A DNA stretch of 64,000 nt from Micrococcaceae bacterium Sec5.1 (GTDB taxonomy: Bacteria > Actinomycetota > Actinomycetes > Actinomycetales > Micrococcaceae), in NCBI GenBank assembly GCA_039636795.1, contig CP143430.1:1116001-1180000 (forward strand), read 5' to 3'. The translations under genes were made by a program, and so were the position numbers. The notes beneath the pieces were generated by a model that had not been told where the DNA came from, did no database searches, and saw only the letters and a program-made list of their open reading frames with translations. Shown piece by piece: positions 21,046-28,227 of this stretch. How positions within the stretch are numbered: position 1 is the first letter of the stretch; every line of letters begins with the position of its first letter.

Positions 21046-22482
21046 TTAGTTGTCTGTGCGTTTACGTATCTGAAGTTCGGTAAGAGCAGTGGAGCCCTCC
21101 CCGGTGAAGATGCCGATCCGCCCCGCGGGCAAGTCGTAGATCCGGGTGCTGAGGGCGACCTGCCGATCAACAACGGCAACGCACAGGTCCCCGTCGACGA
21201 TGACTTCCAGCGTGTGTTCGCCGGGAGGCAGGTGGCAGGGGCGTTCCAATTCGATGTCGAACGGGATGTCCCCGGAGACATGCCACTGCGCGTCGCCGGT
21301 GATCTTCCTTGGCCACCGGTCGAAAACCATGCGCCCGCGCTTCGGTTCCAGGCGCAGGACGTAGGACTGATCCCCGTCCGGGCTTGATCGGAGCAACAGC
21401 CCGCATTCGGTGGTGTTGGGGTCAATGTCCAGTACTGCCTTGGCGTAAAACTGGCTGGGCAGTTCTTCTTCGGACACGATGGCGGTGTACCCGTCCGGTA
21501 TGTCCAGTCGTGTGGGCAGTTCGGTTGGCAGGGTTACCGGGACGTCTTCCCAGAAGCTGTCTACGAGTTCGTCGGCGAAGGAGAATCCCAGTGTTCCGTC
21601 GGGGTTCTGGCGTGCTTCCAGGACGGACATCGTGCCGGCCCACTGCCAGGGACCGTCGTCGGTGTTGCCTTCCTTGCTTGCGATCCATCCAAAGAAGAAG
21701 CGGCGACCATCGCGCTCTGCGGACTTGGATGCGTAGAAGGCGCGGCCGTCGACGCTGTCAAGATTGGGTACGGTCCACGGGCCGTCGGGACTCTTGGCCA
21801 TTCGGTAGCGGGTTGTGAACGATTCGGAAAACTCGGAGTACACCATGTACCACCAGTCGCCCCAGGAGAAGACGTCGGGGCACTCATGGGTGATGTAGCG
21901 GCGCGGGTCCCAGAATGGTTCGGTGTGCTGCCACGTCATGAGATCAGTGGACACGCACTGTGCGATGACGCCTCGGCGCCGTTCCGGTCCGGCGGAGTGG
22001 CGTGCCGCCAGCAGCATCCTCCACTGGCCTTTGCTTTCATCGCGAAACACGAAGGGATCCCGCCAGTCACCGGACTCGTAGCCGTCCGGGGCGCCGAACG
22101 TGAGTTCCGGATGCTTTACCCAGCTCCGCATGTCATCCGTGCTCGTGGCATGCATGACCAGCTGCAGGGGCGCGCCGTCGGGGCCGAGGTTGCGGGGGTT
22201 CTGGCCGGTATAGAACAAGTGGTGGACGCCCGTGTCGTCGACGACAATGCTGCCTGTGTAGGCGTTGAAATCCACGTCGGATTCGCTGCCGTGATGCAGG
22301 GAAACGCCGTGGTTCTCAAACTCCGTGAGGTCCTTGGTGGTGACCAGATTCCAGGAAGTGCCGGGTTTCGGGTCCTTACGGTCTTCATGAAGGTAGAAGA
22401 GCCAGAACTCGCCGTCCTTTTCGAAGGGGATGAGGTCCCCAACCCATCCATTGGCGGGTTGGAAGAAGACTGAGCGTTTCAT
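21046..22482 (-). CDS. GH32-family glycoside hydrolase (fructan/fructoside hydrolase, GWVGD variant)
   Basis: The 478-residue intracellular enzyme has no signal peptide. The GH32 fold is supported by the nucleophile region GWVGDLIPF (D16), the RDPF motif (D142) and the acid/base E200 in HECPD. The first motif departs from the classical WMNDPNG, so this belongs to a divergent GH32 subgroup that acts on imported fructosides or fructose dianhydride-like sugars; the exact substrate is open. A C-terminal beta-sandwich follows from about residue 340. It is the first gene of a leftward operon with binding protein, two permeases and LacI. ATG at 22482 starts just inside two operator-like boxes. Confidence 0.88.
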   Translation of the reverse strand: MKRSVFFQPANGWVGDLIPFEKDGEFWLFYLHEDRKDPKPGTSWNLVTTKDLTEFENHGVSLHHGSESDVDFNAYTGSIVVDDTGVHHLFYTGQNPRNLGPDGAPLQLVMHATSTDDMRSWVKHPELTFGAPDGYESGDWRDPFVFRDESKGQWRMLLAARHSAGPERRRGVIAQCVSTDLMTWQHTEPFWDPRRYITHECPDVFSWGDWWYMVYSEFSESFTTRYRMAKSPDGPWTVPNLDSVDGRAFYASKSAERDGRRFFFGWIASKEGNTDDGPWQWAGTMSVLEARQNPDGTLGFSFADELVDSFWEDVPVTLPTELPTRLDIPDGYTAIVSEEELPSQFYAKAVLDIDPNTTECGLLLRSSPDGDQSYVLRLEPKRGRMVFDRWPRKITGDAQWHVSGDIPFDIELERPCHLPPGEHTLEVIVDGDLCVAVVDRQVALSTRIYDLPAGRIGIFTGEGSTALTELQIRKRTDN

Positions 22483-22500
22483 CTGCGCTGATGTCCATTC

Positions 22501-22518
22501 TGCTAAAGCGTTTGATCA
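22501..22518. promoter_or_regulatory. LacI-type operator box 1 (TGCTAAAGCGTTTGATCA)
   Basis: An 18-base pseudo-palindrome centred on CG lies 18 bases upstream of the GH32 start. It matches box 2 at 22546-22563 in 15 of 18 positions when that box is read on the opposite strand. A central CG flanked by A/T runs is typical for LacI-family sites. Binding by the operon's own LacI protein is inferred. Confidence 0.7.
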
Positions 22519-22545
22519 CTAGTAAGCTAGCGTTAATCCTTGGGG

Positions 22546-22563
22546 TGGTCAAGCGTTTTAGCA
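22546..22563. promoter_or_regulatory. LacI-type operator box 2 (TGCTAAAACGCTTGACCA on the minus strand)
   Basis: This is the second copy of the pseudo-palindrome, in inverted orientation, with its centre 45 bases from the centre of box 1. The promoter of the leftward operon should lie between or across the two boxes, so a looped or two-dimer repression complex is possible. Confidence 0.7.
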
Positions 22564-22633
22564 AAAGTTGTTTCGTGCCTTCTATGGTCTACTTTCGGGG
22601 CGGCGCATGGACCCCGATTCCACCAACGCCTGC

Positions 22634-22919
22634 GATGTGGCGGCAGTTCAGCACGGGTGGTCACGCAATGTGCTGCTGAACAAGATCATGAATAGAGCTG
22701 TGGAACGCACCGGGAATGCCACTTCGACCTTTGCGCGGCAACTTGCTGTGCAATCATCCGAGCTGGCCCAACAGCTTGCCAAGATCCCCACAACTTCGAA
22801 TTCCTCGGCCTCTCCGGGGAAGTCGTCCAACGTGACCTGGAAAACGCTCTGACCACCAGCCGGATCACCGAAACTCTCCGGGAAGTCGGACCGGGGTTCT
22901 CCTTCGTCGGCGGGGCCTC
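22634..22919 (+). pseudogene. DUF1016 (YhcG-type PD-(D/E)xK nuclease) remnant with frameshift
   Basis: Two adjacent frames together give a clear DUF1016 stretch. The first reads DVAAVQHGWSRNVLLNK and continues to QQLAK. After a single-base loss near 22781-22784 the next frame reads DPHNFEFLGLSGEV, then LENALTT and ETLREVGPGFSFVG. Functional family members go on for another ~130 residues with the nuclease core. Here the sequence stops at the RES toxin gene, and the N-terminal part is also missing. It is a dead fragment cut at both ends. DUF1016 proteins are common in defence-rich regions. Confidence 0.8.
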
Positions 22920-22922
22920 CTG

Positions 22923-23558
22923 TTACCTCGCGAGAACGTCGACTTTGAGGGGCGCACAGGTATTCACGAGCCAGCTGAAGCCGTCAGCCGCGGCGAAGGC
23001 GAGTCCGCTTCCCGGGACTACTTCAAGGTGGTCCTCCTGAAACCTGTCACCAAATAGCATGAAGGCTCTGGCACTGTTGTCGCGTTTAGACATCCAACCG
23101 ATGCCGTCAAACCCTGCGGAGTGAGCTGCCTGTGCCCATTTGCGCGTCTGTGGGTAGTTATCCATCGGGGTGTCTGTAAGTTGGGTGGCTTCGATTCCGA
23201 GCGCACGAAGGCCCAGTCCGAAAAATTCTGCGATCCGAACCTGCCGCTTCAATTCCAGTCCCGCCAAGACACTGTTGGCGTAAATGCTGCGGGGAAGCGT
23301 CGCCGGGGCACCAACAGGGATATCGTGCAACAGGGTCTCAGCCAAGGCAGCTTCCCGGGTTTCGGCCAGGTACAGGGCCGGGACCAGGGGGTCGCCGAAG
23401 AAGTGGAACCGGCCGGCGCCCTGGGGCCCGGGGTTGAACTGGTTGGGCCGGAATCGGTTGGAGTGGATACGGTGGAGGATGGTCCCAAGTGCCAAGATTC
23501 CAATGCGTGGCTCGAAGGGGTCGGGTGGCTCCGGGGTCGTGGGCCAGACGACCGTCAC
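22923..23558 (-). CDS. RES-domain toxin (NAD+-degrading family)
   Basis: The 211-residue RES-domain protein carries LHRIHSNRF near the N-terminus, then FHFFGDPLVPALYLAET, and a later Ser/Trp-containing part. RES toxins degrade NAD+ by phosphorolysis or hydrolysis in known cases (MbcT, Res of Photorhabdus and Pseudomonas). The GTG start overlaps the stop of the upstream antitoxin gene as GTGA, the standard order in which the antitoxin comes first. It borders the DUF1016 remnant. Activity is inferred from family and context. Confidence 0.85.
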   Translation of the reverse strand: MTVVWPTTPEPPDPFEPRIGILALGTILHRIHSNRFRPNQFNPGPQGAGRFHFFGDPLVPALYLAETREAALAETLLHDIPVGAPATLPRSIYANSVLAGLELKRQVRIAEFFGLGLRALGIEATQLTDTPMDNYPQTRKWAQAAHSAGFDGIGWMSKRDNSARAFMLFGDRFQEDHLEVVPGSGLAFAAADGFSWLVNTCAPLKVDVLAR

Positions 23559-24184
23559 CAGATGGCCCCGAAGTGGGCCTCGGCCGCGGCGAGCAGTTGT
23601 TCCCGGTCGTTGAGATGGTCCACTGGCCGGCGCTGATCAGCGAATGCCGATGAAGGGGTTGCCATCCATAGGACCAGGTCTTCGTCCGGGACGTCGAGAC
23701 CGCGGGTGAGCGCCACTAGCTCTGGAATGACAGGAAGGACGGTACCGCGCTGCAGATCGAATTGGAACTTCGGGTAGCGGATGGCGTGGCGACGGGGATA
23801 CCCGATCAGCCTGCCGGCGGATCGCTGCGACGACGCGAAGTTCCGGTTGGTCGCCTTGGCGCCAAGGAGAGCTGCCGTCTCAGTGCTGCTTATCGACGGC
23901 AGTTCATTCTCGATCCGCCGCCACCAGTTCTCCTCCGCCTGCAGGCTGCGGACAAGTTCAGGAGAGGGCGTATCCGGATTGGACGCAATCGCGGCTCCCA
24001 GGGCGGAGATGCTGTTCGCTTCACTGAGAGCCCGTTTCAGGATCCATGCATCGACGCCGACGACCTCGGAGAATTCGTTGACGGTAGGCGGTGAGGATTT
24101 GGTGGCGAAAGAGCCGCCTGCATCACGCCGACTAGCGGCTATCGCCTTCTTTTTCAGGATCACGTCCCGCCGTGAGGTCACCAT
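23555..24184 (-). CDS. Antitoxin partner of the RES toxin (Xre/MbcA/ParS-like)
   Basis: The 209-residue protein is coupled to the RES toxin by a 4-base overlap. The ATG at 24184 has AGGAGGAG five bases upstream, which decides the start. The middle part (SSTETAALLGAKATNRNFASSQRSAGRL) looks like a helix-turn-helix, and the C-terminus (DEDLVLWMATPSSAF, then EQLLAAAEAHFGAIW) fits the toxin-binding MbcA/ParS type. It is longer than usual for this family because of an N-terminal helical extension. It should neutralise the toxin and repress the operon. Confidence 0.75.
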   Translation of the reverse strand: MVTSRRDVILKKKAIAASRRDAGGSFATKSSPPTVNEFSEVVGVDAWILKRALSEANSISALGAAIASNPDTPSPELVRSLQAEENWWRRIENELPSISSTETAALLGAKATNRNFASSQRSAGRLIGYPRRHAIRYPKFQFDLQRGTVLPVIPELVALTRGLDVPDEDLVLWMATPSSAFADQRRPVDHLNDREQLLAAAEAHFGAIW

Positions 24185-24302
24185 TTCTCCTCCTGACAAT
24201 GACGATTGTTACAGATGACTCTAGCGTGTGTAGTGTCATCTGTGAAGAACCATAAGGTCAGTTACGGCGGCGGAAGCAACCCCATTCAATATTGGTGTTG
24301 GT

Positions 24303-24935
24303 TCACCGGGAGGCTGTGTTTTCGGGGGTCCATGGCTTGTGCTGGTGCGAGAGCCAAACCATTTCAGGGTTCAGGGAACGCACCAGCAGTTGGCCCTCAG
24401 TGCGGGGGTTATCGAGTTCCTCGAACCAAACTGCCGTGTCTCCAGCGATGACAGTAGGGCCTTCTTCTCCATCGATGACAACGATTTGTGAGCCCCTGGT
24501 GTGGCCTGGCGCCAAAAGGAGTCGTAGTCCGGGAAGCAGTTCCAACTCGCCGTCGACCGGAACGTAGTGCACCCCTGGTGGGTCCACCCATTCAGGGATG
24601 GTGTAGTCATTCTGATTGCGGGCGTCGTCGAGTTCCTGGCGCTGGACGTAGATGGGCTTGCCTGCGAAGAGGTGATTGCCCCCGCAGTGGTCGAAGTGCA
24701 GGTGCGTGTTGACGACGATGTCGATGCTGCTGATATCAAAGTCCTGCTCGTTCAGTGGGTAAACACGAGGGTCCATGTCGGCGACCGCGGGGTGAAGCTG
24801 AGTCATGCCGGTATCCACCAGCACGCGCCCGTCGGGGTGGTCAATGACGTGCACATAGACCGGCATGGGTTCGCCTTCGGGAACCAGCTCGGCCACTCGA
24901 ATGGCCGTAACAGGGATTGCAGCGGCAGAATTCAC
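24303..24935 (-). CDS. Metallo-beta-lactamase fold hydrolase, AHL-lactonase-like
   Basis: The 210-residue protein has the zinc-binding signature HLHFDHCGGN preceded by VNT, a later APGHTRGS, and the GDTAVWFEEL segment. This pattern matches N-acyl-homoserine lactonases of the AiiA/AttM type, which open the lactone ring and quench quorum sensing. Lactone hydrolysis for catabolism is equally possible given the Baeyer-Villiger genes nearby. GTG at 24935 is preceded by GAGGTAACGAA. A 53-base piece of a second copy survives at 50941-50993. Confidence 0.85.
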   Translation of the reverse strand: MNSAAAIPVTAIRVAELVPEGEPMPVYVHVIDHPDGRVLVDTGMTQLHPAVADMDPRVYPLNEQDFDISSIDIVVNTHLHFDHCGGNHLFAGKPIYVQRQELDDARNQNDYTIPEWVDPPGVHYVPVDGELELLPGLRLLLAPGHTRGSQIVVIDGEEGPTVIAGDTAVWFEELDNPRTEGQLLVRSLNPEMVWLSHQHKPWTPENTASR

Positions 24936-24991
24936 TTCGTTACCTCAGTTCCAAAACTATGGCCATGACATGCTCGGGTCCAGACTCCCAG

Positions 24992-25736
24992 CCGATTAGC
25001 CGCCGTCGTTGTCGCTTTGATGAGCCCTGGCGACAAAGTGCTCAACCCGGCGGTCCGGGACCAGCCAGATCAGGGCCACAACGGTGAACATGGCGATCCC
25101 GAACAGGGGCTGGACCAGGGTGGCTGCGATGCCGGCCATGTAGATCACGGGGGACGCTTTGCCTTTCCAGTCCCGGCCGACAGCCCGGGCCAGGGCCCCG
25201 TCCTTGCCTTGGGCGGCGATCAGGCGACGTTCCAGGATGTAGTACGCGATCGCTGCACACAGCAGGTTGATTCCATACAACAGGACGGGCACCTGTGTGA
25301 AGCCGGACTCATCCATCCACCGTGTGGTGAAGGGGAAGAGCGACAGCCAGAACAGCAGGTGCAAATTGGCCCAGAGAATCCCGCCGTTCACTCGACTGGC
25401 CAGGTGGATCATGTGGTGGTGGTTGTTCCAGTAGATCCCGACATACACGAAGCTCAGAAGATAGCTGAAAAGGGTCGGCAGAACTGCGGCCACGCCCTGC
25501 CATGTTGGCGTTTCCGGGGTGTGCAGCTCCAGGACCATGATGGTGATGATGATGGCCAGCACGCCGTCACTGAACGCCTCGAGCCGGTTCTTGTTCACAG
25601 GACCCGGTCCCGTCGCACGTTGCACTGCGTTCGGCTCACCCTGTCATCAGCCATAGTCGGCTCCTCTGAAGGTCTGCAATGTAGGGCGACACGCACCCCG
25701 GTGGATAGAGTACACCCGGGCGGTGCAGTGGCCCGC
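24992..25736. repeat. Direct repeat, left copy (TMEM175 gene plus upstream region)
   Basis: This 745-base block recurs in the same orientation at 53097-53840 with a few scattered substitutions and one single-base gap. It includes the full TMEM175-like gene and about 110 bases of upstream DNA, in which a run of over 40 bases (GTCATCAGCC to CGACACGCAC) is unchanged. The two copies lie 28.1 kb apart. Confidence 0.9.
24996..25625 (-). CDS. TMEM175-like potassium channel (DUF1211), copy 1
   Basis: The 209-residue membrane protein has the family signature FSDGVLAIIITIMVLEL in the first helix and about six membrane segments (others: LFSYLLSFVYVGIYW, LFWLSLFPFTTRW, VYMAGIAATLVQPLFG-like). Bacterial TMEM175 proteins conduct K+ through a pore of two or four subunits, with this helix lining the pore. 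The GTG at 25625 is the likely start. A paralogue of the same length, differing at about ten residues, is at 53101-53730. Its role in this setting is unknown. Confidence 0.88.
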   Translation of the reverse strand: MQRATGPGPVNKNRLEAFSDGVLAIIITIMVLELHTPETPTWQGVAAVLPTLFSYLLSFVYVGIYWNNHHHMIHLASRVNGGILWANLHLLFWLSLFPFTTRWMDESGFTQVPVLLYGINLLCAAIAYYILERRLIAAQGKDGALARAVGRDWKGKASPVIYMAGIAATLVQPLFGIAMFTVVALIWLVPDRRVEHFVARAHQSDNDGG

Positions 25737-25808
25737 CCGGTGTCCAAAAACCTTGGTGTCTGCCGGTGCAACGGGCACGCCCAGCTGAAGCGAACAAGAG
25801 GACCATTA

Positions 25809-26300
25809 GTGACAGAGCGTAAACGAGTCGTAACCTGGAACGATCCGGCCATTGGCGCGGCAGCCATGCCCGGCATGAGCGGCTTGGAATACCTGCACGC
25901 AATGATGGGCAAGAAACTGCCACCCCCACCGATGGGCGAACTACTGAACATGACCCTGGTGCATGCGGCACCGGGCACTGCCACCTTTACCTGTCACCCC
26001 GACGAGTCCCATTACAACCCAATCGGTTCGGTTCACGGCGGGCTCCTATGCACCCTGCTCGATTCAGCCCTTGGCTGCGCCGTGCAGACAACCCTTCCCA
26101 AAGGCCAGGGTTACACCTCCATAGAGATTAAGGTGAACTACCTTCGCTCGGTGCAGGCTGACAGCGGCCCACTGACCTGTGTAGGCGTTGTATCAAAGCC
26201 CGGCAATCGCGTTGCCTTCGCGGACGGCACTGTCACCGACGCTAGCGGCAAGCTCGTAGCTACTGCCACAGGCTCCCTACTCGTCTTCGCAATCGACTGA
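25809..26300 (+). CDS. PaaI-family hotdog thioesterase
   Basis: The 163-residue protein has the hotdog-fold signature NPIGSVHGGLLCTLLDSALG and the strand TSIEIKVNYLRSV. Such enzymes cleave acyl-CoA or aryl-CoA thioesters in the cytoplasm. The GTG at 25809 is chosen because AAGAGGA lies just upstream; the same frame is open far to the left but that part is antisense to the TMEM175 gene. It may salvage CoA from stalled intermediates of nearby acyl-CoA pathways, which is inference. Confidence 0.88.
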   Translation: MTERKRVVTWNDPAIGAAAMPGMSGLEYLHAMMGKKLPPPPMGELLNMTLVHAAPGTATFTCHPDESHYNPIGSVHGGLLCTLLDSALGCAVQTTLPKGQGYTSIEIKVNYLRSVQADSGPLTCVGVVSKPGNRVAFADGTVTDASGKLVATATGSLLVFAID

Positions 26301-26370
26301 TGTCAGATGAACATCTCACGCCCGGCGGGACTGTCCATGTGCCTTCGGTGCGCATCCTGCACGGCATAGC

Positions 26371-26637
26371 TCACGCAAGGCCCAGTTTCGCCTTGACTTC
26401 CTCCCAAGGCGCCGGGGCTTCGCCGGTGTCGGCCATTTCGGTCCGCGCCCCGTTTGCCGCCCGGATGTCTTCCAGGTCCTCGGCGGCTTCAATCAGCGTG
26501 GTGAGGTCTTCGGCGTCGATCATTGTCGCGACGCCGTGTCCACGGCGCAGCAGGTACCCCGCTTCATCGCTCACCCAGGCGGTATCGACTGCCTCCGAGA
26601 GGCCGCTTCGGGCGTCCGTCACTCTCATCTCACTCAT
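26371..26637 (-). CDS. Phd/YefM-type antitoxin, no adjacent toxin
   Basis: The 88-residue protein begins with the Phd-like DNA-binding pattern RVTDARSGLSEAVDTA and continues with VATMIDAEDLTTLIEAAEDLEDI, the usual antitoxin strand-helix order. The C-terminal tail would wrap a toxin, but no toxin frame overlaps or follows it: downstream on this strand lies the antisense of the thioesterase gene. It is either an orphan antitoxin or a transcription factor. Confidence 0.75.
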   Translation of the reverse strand: MSEMRVTDARSGLSEAVDTAWVSDEAGYLLRRGHGVATMIDAEDLTTLIEAAEDLEDIRAANGARTEMADTGEAPAPWEEVKAKLGLA

Positions 26638-26756
26638 GTCCTAACTCTAGGCATAATGAAATGTTCATAAGCGCCAAAAGCGCAAAACGTTGCTAAAGGA
26701 TGTTCCGTAGCCGTGTCTCCGCTGGGCACTACCTGAGCGCCGGCAGCTTGAACACT

Positions 26757-26771
26757 CCAATCATGGATTGG
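26757..26771. promoter_or_regulatory. Inverted repeat CCAATC-ATG-GATTGG upstream of the molybdopterin oxidoreductase
   Basis: A perfect 6-3-6 inverted repeat lies in the 251-base gap between the divergent orphan antitoxin and oxidoreductase genes. It could be an operator. The Phd-type protein encoded next door is one candidate binder, but nothing in the sequence proves it. Confidence 0.3.
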
Positions 26772-26828
26772 TTATTCCTGGACATAGTGGCTCAGCCTTG
26801 TCCATCCCTAGACCCCGCGCATAGCTTG

Positions 26829-26883
26829 CCCTATGGTTGGGGCATCAACGGTCGTTGGCCGGGCGAAGCTCCGCTGCGGAGGT
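26829..26883. repeat. Promoter-proximal segment repeated at 51111-51164
   Basis: This 55-base stretch, from CCCTATGGTTGGGGCATCAA to CTGCGGAGGT, sits just upstream of the molybdopterin oxidoreductase start and includes its ribosome-binding site. It recurs at 51111-51164 with two substitutions and one missing base. Its survival beside an internally deleted copy of the gene set shows the right-hand copy derived from the same arrangement. Confidence 0.8.
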
Positions 26884-26888
26884 AAAAC

Positions 26889-27479
26889 ATGGGTATCATT
26901 TCTTCCGGTTTCCGTGGACGACGGTCCGAGAATGCTGCGTTGCCTCCGGGCCAGCATGAAACGCAGGACTTTCCCGTCCTGACCGCTGGACCTGCTCCGC
27001 TCATTCCCGCCGATGAATGGGAGTTCTTCATTACTGCGGAGGATGGCCAGCGGCTCTCGTGGTCCTGGGATGAGTTCATGGCCTTGCCGCAGGAGGAAAT
27101 CACCCAAGACATTCATTGCGTGACCAGCTGGTCAAAACTGGGAACAACGTGGCGTGGAGTCTCGGTGGACACTCTTTTCGAAAATGTGGAGACCACGCGC
27201 GACTTCGCCACCGCCCATTCTTTTGGTGGTTACACAACAAATGTTCCGCTGTGGGATCTCCTGGGCGGTAAGGCGTGGGTGGCTTGGGAGTTCGATCACG
27301 AACCTCTTGAACGGGCGCATGGCGGTCCGGCGCGGCTGTTGGTGCCGCATTTGTATTTCTGGAAAAGCGCCAAGTGGGTTCATGGTTTGGAGCTGACCGA
27401 CGAAGACATTCCCGGTTTCTGGGAGTCGAATGGATATCATCTTCACGGCAATCCGTGGCGTGAGGAGCGGTATTCGTGA
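26889..27479 (+). CDS. Sulfite-oxidase-type molybdopterin oxidoreductase (short form)
   Basis: The 196-residue cytoplasmic protein lacks a signal peptide. It contains the molybdopterin-binding core of the sulfite oxidase/YedY family: IHCVTSWSKLGTTWRGV holds the metal-ligand Cys, followed by GGYTTNVPL and GGPARLLVPHLYFWKSAKW. It lacks the dimerisation domain of true sulfite oxidases. GGAGG lies seven bases before the ATG. The next gene, a flavin reductase, starts 11 bases after its stop, so the two likely form an electron-transfer pair (NAD(P)H to FAD to Mo). The substrate is unknown. Confidence 0.88.
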   Translation: MGIISSGFRGRRSENAALPPGQHETQDFPVLTAGPAPLIPADEWEFFITAEDGQRLSWSWDEFMALPQEEITQDIHCVTSWSKLGTTWRGVSVDTLFENVETTRDFATAHSFGGYTTNVPLWDLLGGKAWVAWEFDHEPLERAHGGPARLLVPHLYFWKSAKWVHGLELTDEDIPGFWESNGYHLHGNPWREERYS

Positions 27480-27489
27480 GGCTTTTGCC

Positions 27490-28227
27490 GTGAGTTCTGT
27501 TTGGCGGGTCGCTGAGGTGGTGGGTGGGGAACTGGAAAACGCCACAGCCCGGACCATTAGGCTGCGCGTGGATGGTTTGATGGGATATCTGGCCGGGCAA
27601 CATATTGATATCCGCCTCACCGCAGAGGACGGATACACAGCCATCCGGTCTTACTCGGTGGCATCCGCAAGTGCGGACGAGCATCTGGAAATCACCGTTG
27701 ATGAACTGCCCGACGGCGAAGTGTCGCCTTACCTTGTCCGGGATCTGGCCGTGGGGGACCAGCTGGAAATCCGGGGACCAGTGGGCGGCTGGTTTGTCTG
27801 GCGGCCAGCCGATGCGAACCCGGTGCAGCTGATTGGGGGAGGGTCAGGTGTGGTGCCGCTGATGTCGATGATCCGTGCGCGTCAGGCGTCCAATAGCGCA
27901 GCCCCGTTCAGGTTGCTCTATTCCCTCAAGTCTCCGGATTCTTCGCTTTACCGCGACGAGCTGCACCGACTGGACCAGGAATCAGCCAAGCTGATGGTCG
28001 ATTACGTCTACACGCGTTCGACGCCGGAGGGCTGGCCTGCAGCGCCAGGTCGCCTTACCTCCGAGAGCCTTTTGGGCAAGATCTTCCCAACAGAGGAGAA
28101 ACCCGATGTTTTTGTTTGCGGCCAGACCGTCTTTGTGGAGACCGTTTCGGATTGGCTGGTAATGGCCGGATATCCGCCGGAGTCGATAAAGACCGAGCGG
28201 TTTGGCGGGACGGGAGGCATCCAGTGA
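27490..28227 (+). CDS. FAD/NAD(P)-binding ferredoxin-reductase-type protein
   Basis: The 245-residue oxidoreductase has an FAD-binding barrel with RSYSVAS (R-x-Y-S motif), the loop ISPYL-like GEVSPYLVRD, and an NAD-binding half with IGGGSGVVPLMSM and the C-terminal FVCGQTVFVETV. The conserved final aromatic tail (TERFGGTGG) is also present. There is no 2Fe-2S domain, so the partner must be the Mo enzyme upstream or the zinc-ribbon-like protein downstream. The GTG at 27490 with GAGG eight bases upstream is chosen over a start inside the preceding gene. Confidence 0.87.
   Translation: MSSVWRVAEVVGGELENATARTIRLRVDGLMGYLAGQHIDIRLTAEDGYTAIRSYSVASASADEHLEITVDELPDGEVSPYLVRDLAVGDQLEIRGPVGGWFVWRPADANPVQLIGGGSGVVPLMSMIRARQASNSAAPFRLLYSLKSPDSSLYRDELHRLDQESAKLMVDYVYTRSTPEGWPAAPGRLTSESLLGKIFPTEEKPDVFVCGQTVFVETVSDWLVMAGYPPESIKTERFGGTGGIQ

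Noticed and set aside
25017..25808. Long N-terminal extension of the thioesterase frame
   Set aside because: This part is antisense to the TMEM175 gene. The hotdog domain and a ribosome-binding site place the start at the GTG at 25809.
26700..26885. 61-codon plus-strand frame just before the Mo-oxidoreductase
   Set aside because: It covers the leader with the promoter-proximal repeat and ends immediately before the next start. There is no ribosome-binding site, and the repeated copy at 51111-51164 has a single-base loss that would break it.
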